Below, piece after piece: positions 26,774 through 35,734 of a DNA stretch of 64,000 nucleotides. The position numbers and the translations under genes were made by a program. Position 1 is the first letter of the stretch; each line of letters opens with the position of its first letter. Origin of the DNA: Variovorax sp. PAMC28562 (GTDB lineage Bacteria > Pseudomonadota > Gammaproteobacteria > Burkholderiales > Burkholderiaceae_C); contig NZ_CP060296.1 in assembly GCF_014303735.1 (NCBI RefSeq), positions 3,431,501-3,495,500 of the forward strand, read 5' to 3'. The notes under the pieces are model-generated. The model was not told where the DNA came from. It did not search any database and saw nothing but the letters and a program-made list of their open reading frames with translations.

Positions 26774-27769
26774 ATGACTGCATCTCGTTCATTTACGCGC
26801 AGAAGCGCACTCGGCACGCTGGCAGCACTCGCTGCATCTGCATCTGCATCTGCATCTGCATCTGCATCGACATCGGCCTTTGCGCAAACCACATCCGCCA
26901 CGGTCCGCATCGGCTATCAAAAGTCGTCGACGTTGATCGTCGTGCTCAAGACCCAGGGCACGCTGGAGCGTCGGCTGGCGCCGCTGGGTGTCAAGGTGAG
27001 CTGGCACGAGTTCACCAGTGGCTTGCCGCTGCTCGAAGCGCTCAATCTCGACAACCTCGATGTCAGCGCCGACGTGCCCCACACGGTGCCTGTGTTCGCG
27101 CAGGCGGCTGGCGCCAAGCTGACTTTCGTAGCGCAAGAGGCGCCGTCGCCGGGGGCGCAAGCCATCGTTGTCCGGGCCGATTCACCGATCAAGTCGGTGT
27201 CCGATCTCAAGGGCAAGAAAGTTGGTTTCGCAAAAGCGGCCGGCGTGCACTACCTGCTGATCGCCGCGCTCGCCAAAGCCGGGCTGTCTTTCAAGGACAT
27301 AGAGCCCGCCTACCTCACGCCGGCCGACGGCCGCGCCGCCTTCGAGAAGGGCGCGATCGACGCCTGGGTGGTGTGGGACCCGTTCCTCGCCGCCGCGCAG
27401 CAGCAGTCGTCCGTGCGGGTGATCGCCGATGGCACCGGCATCGCGTCTTACCAGCGCTACTACCTGGCCGCGACGCGCTTTGCAGACGCTCGGCCCGATG
27501 TGCTTGAAGTGCTGTATGTCGAGCTCGAAAAGGCCGGCAGATGGGTCAAGCAAAGCCCGAAAGAAGCAGCGGCCTTGCTGGCGCCCGTGTGGGGCATCGA
27601 TACCGCCATCGTCGAACGCGCGAATGGCCGTCGCAGCTATGCCGTGCGCCCCGTCGTGCCCGGACTGCTGACGGAACAGCAACGCATCGCCGATGCGTTC
27701 TTCGTCGAAAAGCTGTTGCCGAAGAAGCTCGATGCACTCGATGTACCGCTCTTCAAACCAAGGGGTTGA
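26774..27769 (+). CDS. ssuA: Aliphatic sulfonate-binding periplasmic protein (copy 2)
   Basis: 331 aa. Paralogue of the 23721 gene with the same motifs ([69 protein letters not shown]). Its signal peptide is lengthened by an Ala-Ser repeat (residues about 21-32) encoded by a GCATCT hexamer array at 26834-26869. It sits between ssuC and ssuB, which it precedes by one base. Binding-site loops differ from copy 1, so another sulfonate range is likely. Confidence 0.92.
   Translation: MTASRSFTRRSALGTLAALAASASASASASASTSAFAQTTSATVRIGYQKSSTLIVVLKTQGTLERRLAPLGVKVSWHEFTSGLPLLEALNLDNLDVSADVPHTVPVFAQAAGAKLTFVAQEAPSPGAQAIVVRADSPIKSVSDLKGKKVGFAKAAGVHYLLIAALAKAGLSFKDIEPAYLTPADGRAAFEKGAIDAWVVWDPFLAAAQQQSSVRVIADGTGIASYQRYYLAATRFADARPDVLEVLYVELEKAGRWVKQSPKEAAALLAPVWGIDTAIVERANGRRSYAVRPVVPGLLTEQQRIADAFFVEKLLPKKLDALDVPLFKPRG
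26834..26869 (+). repeat. GCATCT hexanucleotide tandem repeat in a signal peptide
   Basis: Five perfect GCATCT units plus a GCATCG unit, in frame, encoding (Ala-Ser)n in the signal peptide of ssuA copy 2. Gain or loss of a unit would change the signal by two residues without a frameshift. Confidence 0.9.
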
Positions 27770-27770
27770 A

Positions 27771-28592
27771 ATGAATGCAAGAACCAATGCTGGCGGCGTG
27801 CGGCTCGAAATCCGTGGCGTGCACAAACGCTACGGCACGCGTGAAGTGCTGCGCAATACACAGATCGACATCGCGCCTGGCCAGTTCATCGCCATCGTCG
27901 GGCGTAGCGGTTGCGGCAAGAGCACGCTGCTGCGGCTGGTCGCCGGACTGGAGCCGGCCTCGGACGGCACGCTCAGCACCAACGGCCGAAAGATCGACGG
28001 GCTGCACGACGACACCCGCATCATGTTTCAGGAGGCGCGTCTGTTGCCGTGGCGTCGCGTGCTCGACAACGTCACGCTCGGGCTGCCGACCGCGTTGCGC
28101 TCGCGCGGCCGCGAAGTGCTGGCGCAGGTCGGGCTGGCCGATCGGGAGAACGAATGGCCGGCGCGCCTCTCGGGCGGGCAGCGGCAGCGCGTCGCGTTGG
28201 CGCGCGCGCTGGTGCATCACCCGCGCTTGCTGCTGCTCGACGAGCCGCTGGGCGCGCTCGACGCGCTGACCCGCATCGAAATGCACCGGCTCATCGAGAA
28301 CCTGTGGCAGCAGCATCGCTTTACCGCGCTGTTGGTCACGCACGATGTGCAGGAGGCGGTGGCGCTGGCCGATCGCGTCATCCTGATCGAAGACGGACGC
28401 ATTGCGCTGGACGAGAACATCGCGCTGGCCCGGCCGCGCTCGCAGGGCGACCCGGCGTTTGCAGCCATCGAGAAACGCATCCTCGATCGCGTACTGCAAA
28501 AGCCCGATGCAGAGATCGCCGAACCGTCTGATCCGGCCAACGACACGCGCTGGGCCGATGGTCCAGCGCACGCGCTCAGGTGGGCTGTCTAG
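27771..28592 (+). CDS. ssuB: Sulfonate ABC transporter ATP-binding protein
   Basis: 273 aa. Walker [15 protein letters not shown]-loop [10 protein letters not shown], signature [15 protein letters not shown], Walker [13 protein letters not shown] and H-loop VTHDV. Energises SsuC. It starts one base after ssuA2 and is followed 34 bases later by ssuF. Confidence 0.96.
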   Translation: MNARTNAGGVRLEIRGVHKRYGTREVLRNTQIDIAPGQFIAIVGRSGCGKSTLLRLVAGLEPASDGTLSTNGRKIDGLHDDTRIMFQEARLLPWRRVLDNVTLGLPTALRSRGREVLAQVGLADRENEWPARLSGGQRQRVALARALVHHPRLLLLDEPLGALDALTRIEMHRLIENLWQQHRFTALLVTHDVQEAVALADRVILIEDGRIALDENIALARPRSQGDPAFAAIEKRILDRVLQKPDAEIAEPSDPANDTRWADGPAHALRWAV

Positions 28593-28626
28593 CCCCGGCG
28601 TTCATTCAATTTCCAAGGAGTCTTTC

Positions 28627-28842
28627 ATGTCCATTCAAGCCATCAACGTACGCAACCAGTTCAAGGGAAAGATCAAGGAGATCATCCGCGGCGACGTGGT
28701 GTCCGAGGTCGATGTCGAAACGGCCTGGGGCATCGTGACCTCGGTCATCACGACGCGTTCGGTCGACGAGCTGCAGCTCAAGCCGGGTTCCGATGTGGTG
28801 GCGCTGGTGAAGTCGACCGAGGTGTCGATCGCCAAGCTCTGA
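28627..28842 (+). CDS. ssuF: Small Mop/TOBE-domain protein SsuF
   Basis: 71 aa made of one Mop (molybdopterin-binding) domain: INVRNQFKGKIKEIIRGDVVSEVDVETAWGIVTSVIT and a hydrophobic VSIAKL end. AAGGAG lies 6 bases before the ATG. In Pseudomonas putida a protein of this kind, SsuF, ends the ssuEADCBF operon and is needed for sulfonate use. Here it occupies the same last position. How an oxyanion-binding domain helps is not known. Confidence 0.9.
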   Translation: MSIQAINVRNQFKGKIKEIIRGDVVSEVDVETAWGIVTSVITTRSVDELQLKPGSDVVALVKSTEVSIAKL

Positions 28843-28869
28843 TGCGCAAGACGGTCTGTCATTCGCGGG

Positions 28870-29877
28870 CTACTCCGCTTTGATGCCGACCGCTTTCACG
28901 ATCTGCGCATAGCGCCCGTATTCCGCGGCGACCTGCTTTTGAAACTCGCGTTGCGGTTGGCCGGTCGCTTCGATACCCTGCGCCGCCCACTCGGCGCGCA
29001 CCGTAGGAGACTGCACGATGCGACCGGCGTCGGCAGCAATGGCATCGATCACGACCTGCGGCGTGTGCGCCGGCGCGAACAGGCCGAACCACGTCCCTGC
29101 GCGATAGCCCGCATAGCTTTCCGCAACGGTCGGCACGTCGGGCAGCAATGCATGCCGACGCTCGCCTGTGGAACCCAACGCGACCAGCCGACCGGTGCGG
29201 ATGTGCGGCATTGCTGGACCGACGGCGATGAACATCACGTCGACCTGTCCGCCGATCACGTCTTGCAAGCCCAGCGGCCCACCGCGGTAGGGAATGTGCG
29301 TTGCATAGATGCCGGCGCGCGCCTTCAATATTTCCATGGCCAGTTGCTGCGGACTGCCATTGCCGGCCGAAGCGAAGTTGTAGCGGCCGGGCTGCGCCTT
29401 GGCGGCACGCACGAAGTCGGCGAGCGAATGAAAGCCGGTCTTCGGATTGGCCACCAGCACGAAGTCGATCTGGCCGAGCGAGACCACCGGCAACAGATCG
29501 CGCTGTGCGTCGTAGGGCAGGTCGTGCTGGATGTTCGGCAGGATGGTGATCGGCCCGTCGGCACCGACCAGCAGGCTGTAGCCATCGGCCGGGGACTTGG
29601 TCAACGCGTCGGCCGCGAGGATTCCGGCGGCGCCGGCGCGGTTGTCCACGACCACGGGTTGCTTCCACTGCTCGGCGAGTCGCATCGCGAGCGAGCGCGC
29701 CAGCACGTCGGGTGAACTGCCGGGCGTGTTGGCGACTGTGATGTGGACCGCCTTGGTCGGGAAGGTCTGCGCCTGGATGGGGAGAGCGAGCGTTGCCGTT
29801 GCCAGTGCGAGCGCAAGTGCGGAGGCGAACGTTGCGAGCTTCGTGAGGAAGGGTTTGAAGACAGGGTGAGCACGCAT
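28870..29877 (-). CDS. Bug/TctC-family periplasmic binding protein
   Basis: 335 aa from ATG 29877, which starts the signal peptide (MRAHPVFKPFLTKLATFASALAL...IQAQ). Typical Bug motifs: FPTKAVHITVANTPGSSPDVLARSLA, VVDNRAGAAGILAADALTKSPADGYSLLVG, YNFASAGNGSPQQLAMEILKA and PHIRTGRLVALGSTGERR. Such proteins bind carboxylates or aromatic acids, often without a dedicated transporter, and are abundant in Comamonadaceae. Convergent with ssuF. Confidence 0.93.
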   Translation of the reverse strand: MRAHPVFKPFLTKLATFASALALALATATLALPIQAQTFPTKAVHITVANTPGSSPDVLARSLAMRLAEQWKQPVVVDNRAGAAGILAADALTKSPADGYSLLVGADGPITILPNIQHDLPYDAQRDLLPVVSLGQIDFVLVANPKTGFHSLADFVRAAKAQPGRYNFASAGNGSPQQLAMEILKARAGIYATHIPYRGGPLGLQDVIGGQVDVMFIAVGPAMPHIRTGRLVALGSTGERRHALLPDVPTVAESYAGYRAGTWFGLFAPAHTPQVVIDAIAADAGRIVQSPTVRAEWAAQGIEATGQPQREFQKQVAAEYGRYAQIVKAVGIKAE

Positions 29878-29975
29878 CGCGGAGCCTTTGATCAAAGAGC
29901 AAAGGGCGAGATTCTGGTGGCGCAAGAGCGATCGGCAAACGACCGTTTCGTCAGATGCATAGTTGCCGGCGGCAT

Positions 29976-30005
29976 AAGCGGAAGCAGAAGCGGAAGCGGA
30001 AGCAA
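29976..30005. repeat. Imperfect AAGCGG hexamer array
   Basis: Five consecutive hexamers AAGCGG, AAGCAG, AAGCGG, AAGCGG, AAGCAA in the 162-base spacer between the Bug gene and the rhodanese gene. No coding role seen. Confidence 0.75.
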
Positions 30006-30039
30006 AGGCATGGGCAGCGGCAGCGCCCTTCGATTGGCG

Positions 30040-31308
30040 TCAGATCACTTCGAAGTGGTGCGTGCCATCGCGTGCGAGTTGCGCGACCAGGCCGTACTCC
30101 CAATCGAGATACGCCTGCATGGCTTCGGGCGGCGCATCGGTGCCTTCGTAAGGGCGTCGGTAGCGATGCGGGTTGGGCGCAGGGCGGGCGGCGGCTGCAT
30201 CGAACGGCGGGCCGGCTTCACTGAACGCGTCTGCCGCAGGCGCGGCGACCACGTAGACATCCCAGCCCATTTGCGCGAGCCACGAAGCGGTCATGGGCGC
30301 ACGCGCACCGTCGTCGTCGGCCAGCACGATGCGGGCACCGCGCACCGGAACATGGTGATCCGTCTCCTGCACCAACTGACCGCCGGGTGCGCTGGCGAAG
30401 GTCGGCAGATGCGCTACGGCATATTCCTCGGGCGTGCGCACGTCGAAGCGATAGACCGTGCGGTCGGGTGCTTCGAGCGAGTCGATGGCATCGAGCGAAA
30501 TCCGGCGCACGCCAGCGCGATCGGCGACGCGCCTCGCGTCTGCGCGGGCCTGCGCGCGATGCGCATCGCTGACCACGTCTGGCGCTCGTTTCTGCGCGCC
30601 CTGGTCCAACACCTGGCCGGCCAGCTTCCAGCCGATCGTCCCGTTGCGCAGCGCGGTCACCGGATTGGGAATGCCCGCATTCACCAGCGACTGCGTGCCG
30701 ATGATGCTGCGCGTGCGTCCCGCGCAATTCACGATCACGCGCGTGGCCGGGTCGGGCGCCAGTTCGCGCACACGCAGCACCAGCTCGGCACCCGGCACGC
30801 TGGTCGCGGTCGGGATGCTCATGGTTTGGTACTCGTCGAAGCGGCGCGCGTCGAGCACGACGACGTCAGCTTTTGCGTCGATCAGCGCCTTCACTGCTTC
30901 GGCGGAAAGCGAAGGGGTGTGGCGCTCGTGTTCGACGAGTTCACCGAACGATTTGCTTGGCACGTTGACATCGCGGAACAGCTCGCCGCCGGCATTGCGC
31001 CAGCCGTCGAGGCCGCCTTCTAATCGATGCACTTGCGTGTAGCCGAGAGCGCCGAACCGGCCGGCGGCGTCTGCCACCAGGTCTTCGCCGTCCTGCTCGC
31101 CGTAGAGGACGATGACGGTGTCGAGTCGTGGAATACGCCGCTGCGCATCGGCTTCGATGCGGGCGAGCGGCAGGTTCGCCGCCCACAGCGGATGTTCCTG
31201 GGCAAAAGGGTGTTCTTCGCGCAGGTCGAGCAAGGCGGTTTCTTCGCGTGCCAACAAGCGGGCGCGCACCTGTTCGAATGTGAGTGCGCTGGTGGAGAGT
31301 TCTGTCAT
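30040..31308 (-). CDS. Three-domain rhodanese-like sulfurtransferase
   Basis: 422 aa from ATG 31308 (MTELSTSALTFEQVRARLLA). Three rhodanese modules: about 1-115 (LLDLREEHPFAQEHP, VLYGEQD), about 120-245 (VVLDARRFDEYQTMSIPTA, RVIVNCAGRTRSIIG) and about 265-375 (YRFDVRTPEEYAVAHLP, VLADDDGARAPMTASWL). Only the middle module has an active-site Cys (VNCAGRTRS), so one catalytic and two structural domains are expected. It would move sulfane sulfur, fitting the surrounding organosulfur genes. It lies 28 bases downstream of the SfnB-like gene, same strand. Confidence 0.88.
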   Translation of the reverse strand: MTELSTSALTFEQVRARLLAREETALLDLREEHPFAQEHPLWAANLPLARIEADAQRRIPRLDTVIVLYGEQDGEDLVADAAGRFGALGYTQVHRLEGGLDGWRNAGGELFRDVNVPSKSFGELVEHERHTPSLSAEAVKALIDAKADVVVLDARRFDEYQTMSIPTATSVPGAELVLRVRELAPDPATRVIVNCAGRTRSIIGTQSLVNAGIPNPVTALRNGTIGWKLAGQVLDQGAQKRAPDVVSDAHRAQARADARRVADRAGVRRISLDAIDSLEAPDRTVYRFDVRTPEEYAVAHLPTFASAPGGQLVQETDHHVPVRGARIVLADDDGARAPMTASWLAQMGWDVYVVAAPAADAFSEAGPPFDAAAARPAPNPHRYRRPYEGTDAPPEAMQAYLDWEYGLVAQLARDGTHHFEVI

Positions 31309-31336
31309 GTCCGGAGTATCACGCGCCGGGTGTTCA

Positions 31337-32611
31337 TCACACGGTTTGCACAATGGCTCGCTTGCCCGCCGCCACCAGGATCGCATCGTTCTGTGGTGTG
31401 TGGATGCGGCTGCACAGCACGTCGCGGTAGTGCCGCTCCAGCGGGTTGTGCCGCGCGAGACCGTGGTTGCCGCTGAGCTGCAGCGCGATCTCCACGGCGC
31501 GGATTGCGTTGTTCGTGACCGTGTACTTCACGAGTCCGCTGTCGGCGGCCGGCTGTGCATGCCCGGCATCGACGGCGGCTGCGGCATCGTCGAGCAAGAC
31601 GCGGCTGGTCCGCAGCAGCGCTTCGATTTCTCCAACGGCTTCCTGCATTCGCGGCAGCGTCGACAGCGCTGCGCCGAGGTTGCCCGGCGCACGGTGATTC
31701 AAGAAGTTGACCAGCCAGTCGCGTGCGGCCTGCGCCACCGCGTCGTAGAGGCTTCCCAGCAGCACGATCATCCAGGCCTGTTGCGTGGCGTGGGCGTCGA
31801 TGTCGGTCTGGCTGCCAGCGTCCGGCGCCCAGTCGGCAGGCGCGCGCAGATCGACGGCCTGGTCGAGCGGAATTTCGACGTCTTCGAACACCACTTCGTG
31901 GCTACCAGAGGCGCGCAAACCGAGGTGGTCCCAACTCGCGATGACGCGCACGCCGGGCGCATCCCGCGGCACCAGGAACACGCCCACGCGTGGATCGATC
32001 TCGTCGTCCGTGCGGCCCCAGACCGACAGCCAGCCCAGGCCTTCGATGCCCGTCGTGTAGAGCTTGTGGCCGTTCAGTTTCCAGACGGTATCGGCGCCAG
32101 TGCCTTCGCGTCGCGCCGTGGTAGCGGGCAGGCCGCCGCGTGCTGGCGAGCCCAGCGCCGGCTCGACCCGCAATGCATTGATGAGCGCACCGTGCGAGAC
32201 CGCATCGCGCGCAACACGCTCGCGCAGATGCGCCGGCCAGCGGCTGTCGGCTCGTCCGATGCCTTGGTGTTGCAACCACGTCATCATGAGGATGAGGGCG
32301 GTCGCCGGCTCGCCGCGCGCCACGGCGGAGACTACACGCCGGGCCGTGCCGAGCGATGCGCCGCCGCCGCCGTATGCGACTGGAGCGACCAGCGCCACCA
32401 GCCCGGCGGCCTGCAGCGCATCGAAGTTCTCGTGCGGAAAGGCGCCGCTGAGATCGAAGTCGGCTGCGGTGGCGGCGAACTGCGAGGACAGTCGTGCGAG
32501 CAGATCCGCGTCGATCGATTGCAGCTTTCGAACCGCTTCGATGGGATCGGCGGCGGCATCGAAAGAAGAGGGAGTCGCGGTCGCAGCGCGGCGCAAGGGT
32601 AGGGCACTCAT
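31337..32611 (-). CDS. Acyl-CoA-dehydrogenase-fold monooxygenase-like protein (SfnB/DszC group)
   Basis: 424 aa from ATG 32611. N-terminal helical domain, central beta domain (KLNGHKLYTTGIEGLGWLSVWGRT, LGLRASGSHEVVFEDVEIPLDQA) and C-terminal helical bundle. It lacks the catalytic base expected of true acyl-CoA dehydrogenases in an obvious place and aligns better with FMNH2-dependent SfnB, DszC and related desulfurisation enzymes. Located between a rhodanese and a divergent sulfonate-type binding protein, so a role in cleaving or oxidising an organosulfur compound is likely. The exact substrate cannot be read from the sequence. Confidence 0.75.
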   Translation of the reverse strand: MSALPLRRAATATPSSFDAAADPIEAVRKLQSIDADLLARLSSQFAATAADFDLSGAFPHENFDALQAAGLVALVAPVAYGGGGASLGTARRVVSAVARGEPATALILMMTWLQHQGIGRADSRWPAHLRERVARDAVSHGALINALRVEPALGSPARGGLPATTARREGTGADTVWKLNGHKLYTTGIEGLGWLSVWGRTDDEIDPRVGVFLVPRDAPGVRVIASWDHLGLRASGSHEVVFEDVEIPLDQAVDLRAPADWAPDAGSQTDIDAHATQQAWMIVLLGSLYDAVAQAARDWLVNFLNHRAPGNLGAALSTLPRMQEAVGEIEALLRTSRVLLDDAAAAVDAGHAQPAADSGLVKYTVTNNAIRAVEIALQLSGNHGLARHNPLERHYRDVLCSRIHTPQNDAILVAAGKRAIVQTV

Positions 32612-32721
32612 GACCGCTGAAGATAGCGATGCAAGCGGGAACCGGGAACGACGCATCGCGCATAAGCAAACGCGTTTTTCTGCGTTCCCTTTTGCCCGTC
32701 GCGCCGGTACGGTGATGCATC

Positions 32722-33756
32722 ATGAAACCTCTCTCATCCGAACCTCGCGTCGATTCGCCGTTCGCATCGCGTCGTCGCCTGCTGCAAGTCGCCGCCGCGG
32801 CCTGGGGCGCCGCGGCAACTTCGAGCTGGAGCGCAACCGGTGCCCAGGCCGCCGCGCCCGACCTGCGCGGCGTCACGCTGCGCATCGGCACCTACAAAGG
32901 CTTGTGGCGCCCGTTGCTGCAAGCCTCAGGACAGGCCGACACGCCCTACAAGATCGATTGGCGCGAGCTGAACAACGGCGGCCTGCACATCGAGGCCATC
33001 AACGGCGATGCACTCGATGTCGGATCGGGCAGCGAGATCCCGCCTGTCTTCGCGGCGCGCCAGAAAGCGCAGGTGAAACTCATCGCCGTCACGCACGAAG
33101 ACCTGAACAACCAGGCCACGCTGGCGCGCAAGGACGCGCCCATTCGCAGCATCGCCGATCTCAAGGGCAAGCGCGTCGGCTACGTTCGCGCGACCACCTC
33201 GCACTATTACCTGGCAAAGCAACTGGCCGAGGCTGGCCTGAGCTTCGCCGACATCCAGGCCATCAGCCTGACGCCGTCCGATGGTTTCTCGGCCTTCGCG
33301 CGCGGCGACCTCGATGCCTGGGCCATCTACGGCTACAACGGCCAGCTGGCGCGCACGCAGTACGGCGCACGCACCATCAAGACGGGCGTCGGCTACCTGT
33401 CGGGAAACTTCCCGATCTACGCCAATCCGCGCACGATCGATGACCCCTTGCGACGCGCCGCCATCGCCGACTTCCTGCAACGGTTGCAACGCTCGTTTGC
33501 GTGGATCAACGGCAACTTCCTGGCCTACGCGCAGGCGCAATCGGCCGAGACGCGCGTACCCGTCGGAGACATCGTCGAACTCTTCAACGGGCGCAGTGGC
33601 GACTACAGCCTGGCCGCTGTCGACGACGCCGTGATTCGCAGCCACCAGGACGTGGCCGACACCTTTTTGAAGATCGGCGTGCTCGATGCGCCCACCGATG
33701 TGCGTCCGCTGTGGGACCGCAGTTTCGAGCGCGTGTTGCGCGCGCCGACGGCCTGA
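32722..33756 (+). CDS. NitT/TauT-family ABC binding protein (SsuA-like copy 3)
   Basis: 344 aa. N-terminus SRRRLLQVAAAAWGAAATSS resembles a Tat signal. Mature part: LRIGTYKGLWRPLLQAS, DWRELNNGGLHIEAINGDALDVGSGSEIPPVFAARQ, DLKGKRVGYVRATTSHYYLAKQL, GDLDAWAIYGYNGQLART. The WDPF motif of SsuA is replaced by WAIYGYNG, so the ligand is probably different. It heads a plus-strand run with the LLM monooxygenase 36 bases downstream and has no cognate permease. Confidence 0.88.
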   Translation: MKPLSSEPRVDSPFASRRRLLQVAAAAWGAAATSSWSATGAQAAAPDLRGVTLRIGTYKGLWRPLLQASGQADTPYKIDWRELNNGGLHIEAINGDALDVGSGSEIPPVFAARQKAQVKLIAVTHEDLNNQATLARKDAPIRSIADLKGKRVGYVRATTSHYYLAKQLAEAGLSFADIQAISLTPSDGFSAFARGDLDAWAIYGYNGQLARTQYGARTIKTGVGYLSGNFPIYANPRTIDDPLRRAAIADFLQRLQRSFAWINGNFLAYAQAQSAETRVPVGDIVELFNGRSGDYSLAAVDDAVIRSHQDVADTFLKIGVLDAPTDVRPLWDRSFERVLRAPTA

Positions 33757-33792
33757 ACGCCTCTCCTATTTCATCACCCCAGAGGAACCCCC

Positions 33793-34902
33793 ATGCGGCA
33801 AAACGATATCGAATTCATCGGCATGATCCAGACCCAGAAAGTCTCCGAGACGCACGCGGCCCAAGGCCCGGCGATCGACCGCGACTACGTGCGCGCCTTC
33901 GCGCAAGCCCACGAGCAGGCGGGCTTCGACCGCGTGCTCGTGCCACACCATTCGACCGGACCAGATGCCACGCTCACCGTCGCCTACGCGGCGTCGGTGA
34001 CCGAGCGCATTCACTTCATGCTCGCGCATCGACCCGGCTTCGTGTCGCCTACGCTGGCGGCGCGGCAGTTCGCCTCGCTCGACCAGTTCAGCGGTGGCCG
34101 GCTCGGCGTCCACTACATCTCCGGCGGCTCCGACGATGAGCAAAAGCGTGACGGCGACTGGCTCGATCACGACCAGCGCTATGCCCGAACCGACGAATAC
34201 CTGGAGGTGCTGCGCAAGGTCTGGACGGCCGACAAACCCTTCGATCACAAGGGCGCGCACTACAGCGCTGTCGGCGCTTTCTCCGAAGTCAAGCCGTTGC
34301 AGACCTTGAACGGCAAGCCGCATGTACCCGTGTATTTCGGTGGTGCTTCCGATGCGGCGATTCCGGTCGCAGGCAAGCATGCGGACGTTTATGCGCTGTG
34401 GGGCGAATCACTTGATCAGGCGCGCGAGCTGACGACGCGGGTGCGTGCCGAGGCAGCAAAACATGGGCGCACGGTCCGCTTCTCGGTGTCGTTCCGTCCC
34501 ATCCTTGCCGAGACCGAAGACCACGCCTGGGCACGCGCCGACGGCATCCTCGAAGAGACGCGACGGCTCCGCGTGGTGCAGGGCTTCGGCCGCGGTGGAC
34601 CGCAGCAGAGCGAAGGCGCCAAGCGTTTGCTGGCCGCTGCCGACAAAGGGCCGCGCGTCGACAAGCGGCTGTGGACCGCAGTGGCGCAGGAGATCGGTGG
34701 GCGATCGAACAGCACCGCGCTGGTCGGCACGCCCGAGCAGGTGGCAGATGCCTTGCTCGATTACTACGACCTTGGCGTGACGACCTTCCTGATTCGCGGC
34801 TTCGATCCGCTGGAAGACGCGACGGACTATGGGCGCGAGTTGATTCCGCGGACGCGGGATTTGGTCGCGCAACGGCTTGCCTCGCAACGGAAGGCAGCGT
34901 GA
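33793..34902 (+). CDS. LLM-class flavin-dependent monooxygenase (SsuD-like)
   Basis: 369 aa, luciferase-like barrel: FDRVLVPHHSTGPDATLTVAYAAS, FMLAHRPGFVSPTLAARQFASLDQFSGGRLGVHYISGGSDDEQ, GAHYSAVGAFSEVKPLQ and VYFGGASDAA. It is related to alkanesulfonate monooxygenases but clearly divergent from the ssuD at 24694 (HHSTGPD replaces the PTGRSCED loop), so it should act on another sulfonate or sulfide. It needs FMNH2 from a reductase that is not encoded here. It overlaps the same transcript as the binding protein and the aldolase. Confidence 0.9.
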   Translation: MRQNDIEFIGMIQTQKVSETHAAQGPAIDRDYVRAFAQAHEQAGFDRVLVPHHSTGPDATLTVAYAASVTERIHFMLAHRPGFVSPTLAARQFASLDQFSGGRLGVHYISGGSDDEQKRDGDWLDHDQRYARTDEYLEVLRKVWTADKPFDHKGAHYSAVGAFSEVKPLQTLNGKPHVPVYFGGASDAAIPVAGKHADVYALWGESLDQARELTTRVRAEAAKHGRTVRFSVSFRPILAETEDHAWARADGILEETRRLRVVQGFGRGGPQQSEGAKRLLAAADKGPRVDKRLWTAVAQEIGGRSNSTALVGTPEQVADALLDYYDLGVTTFLIRGFDPLEDATDYGRELIPRTRDLVAQRLASQRKAA

Positions 34903-34904
34903 AC

Positions 34905-35726
34905 ATGAGTGAAGTTCTCTTCATCGATCGCGGCATTACGCGCCTCAAGCTCAACCCGAACCCGCAACAGAAGTATTGGTTCGATGCGCCCGCGGTAAGG
35001 CCGACGGTCGAAGCCGAACGCCGGCATCGACAGGAGCGGCTGGCCGGCGCATTCCGCCTGTTCGCGCGCTTCGGTTTCGCGCAAGGTCTTGCAGGTCACA
35101 TCACCGCACGTGACCCTGAGTTGACCGATCATTTCTGGGTCAATCCGCTGGGCTTGCACTTCTCGCGCATCAAGGTCTCCGACCTGTTGCTGGTCAACGC
35201 CAAGGGCCAGACAGTCATCGGCGACCGCCCGCTGAACAAGGCGGCCTTCGCGATTCACGCTGCCATCCACGAACACAACCCGAAGATCATCGCCGCCGCC
35301 CACACGCACTCGACCTACGGCAAAGCCTGGTCGACACTCGGCCGCAAGCTCGACACGCTGACGCAGGACACCTGTGTGTTTCATGACGACGTCGCGCTGT
35401 TCAGCGACTTCACCGGGATGGTGGTCGACGAGAGCGAAGGTCTGCGCATCGCGAAAGCATTGGGGGACCGCAAGGGCGCGATCCTGAAGAACCACGGCAT
35501 CCTGACCGCTGGCCCGACCGTCGAGGCCGCCGCGTGGTGGTACATCGCGCTCGACAACGCCTGCCACACGCAACTGCTGGCCGAAGCTGCCGGTGCGCCG
35601 CAGCCGATCGACGATGCGGTGGCGCGTCATACGCATGGACAGATCGGCGGATCCGAAGGCGCGCTGCATTCGTTCGAGAGCCTGTTCGAAGGCCTGGTCG
35701 AAGCCGAACCAGAACTGCTGGATTGA
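34905..35726 (+). CDS. Class II aldolase/adducin-domain protein
   Basis: 273 aa from ATG 34905, two bases after the LLM gene. N-terminal extension, then the class II aldolase fold: RLFARFGFAQGLAGHITARDPE, FWVNPLGLHFSRIKVSDLLLVN, the zinc-binding IAAAHTHSTYGKAW (His-x-His) and LKNHGILTAGPTVEAAAWWYIALD. It would cleave or form a C-C bond, or isomerise a sugar-like substrate, with a divalent metal. Coupling to an LLM monooxygenase and two binding proteins suggests that it handles the carbon fragment left after desulfonation. That role is inferred from position. Confidence 0.88.
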   Translation: MSEVLFIDRGITRLKLNPNPQQKYWFDAPAVRPTVEAERRHRQERLAGAFRLFARFGFAQGLAGHITARDPELTDHFWVNPLGLHFSRIKVSDLLLVNAKGQTVIGDRPLNKAAFAIHAAIHEHNPKIIAAAHTHSTYGKAWSTLGRKLDTLTQDTCVFHDDVALFSDFTGMVVDESEGLRIAKALGDRKGAILKNHGILTAGPTVEAAAWWYIALDNACHTQLLAEAAGAPQPIDDAVARHTHGQIGGSEGALHSFESLFEGLVEAEPELLD

Positions 35727-35734
35727 AATCCGAC

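Noticed and set aside
26821..26880. GCATCT array as a CRISPR-like or minisatellite element
   Set aside because: Units are 6 bases with no spacers and stay in the reading frame of a signal peptide.
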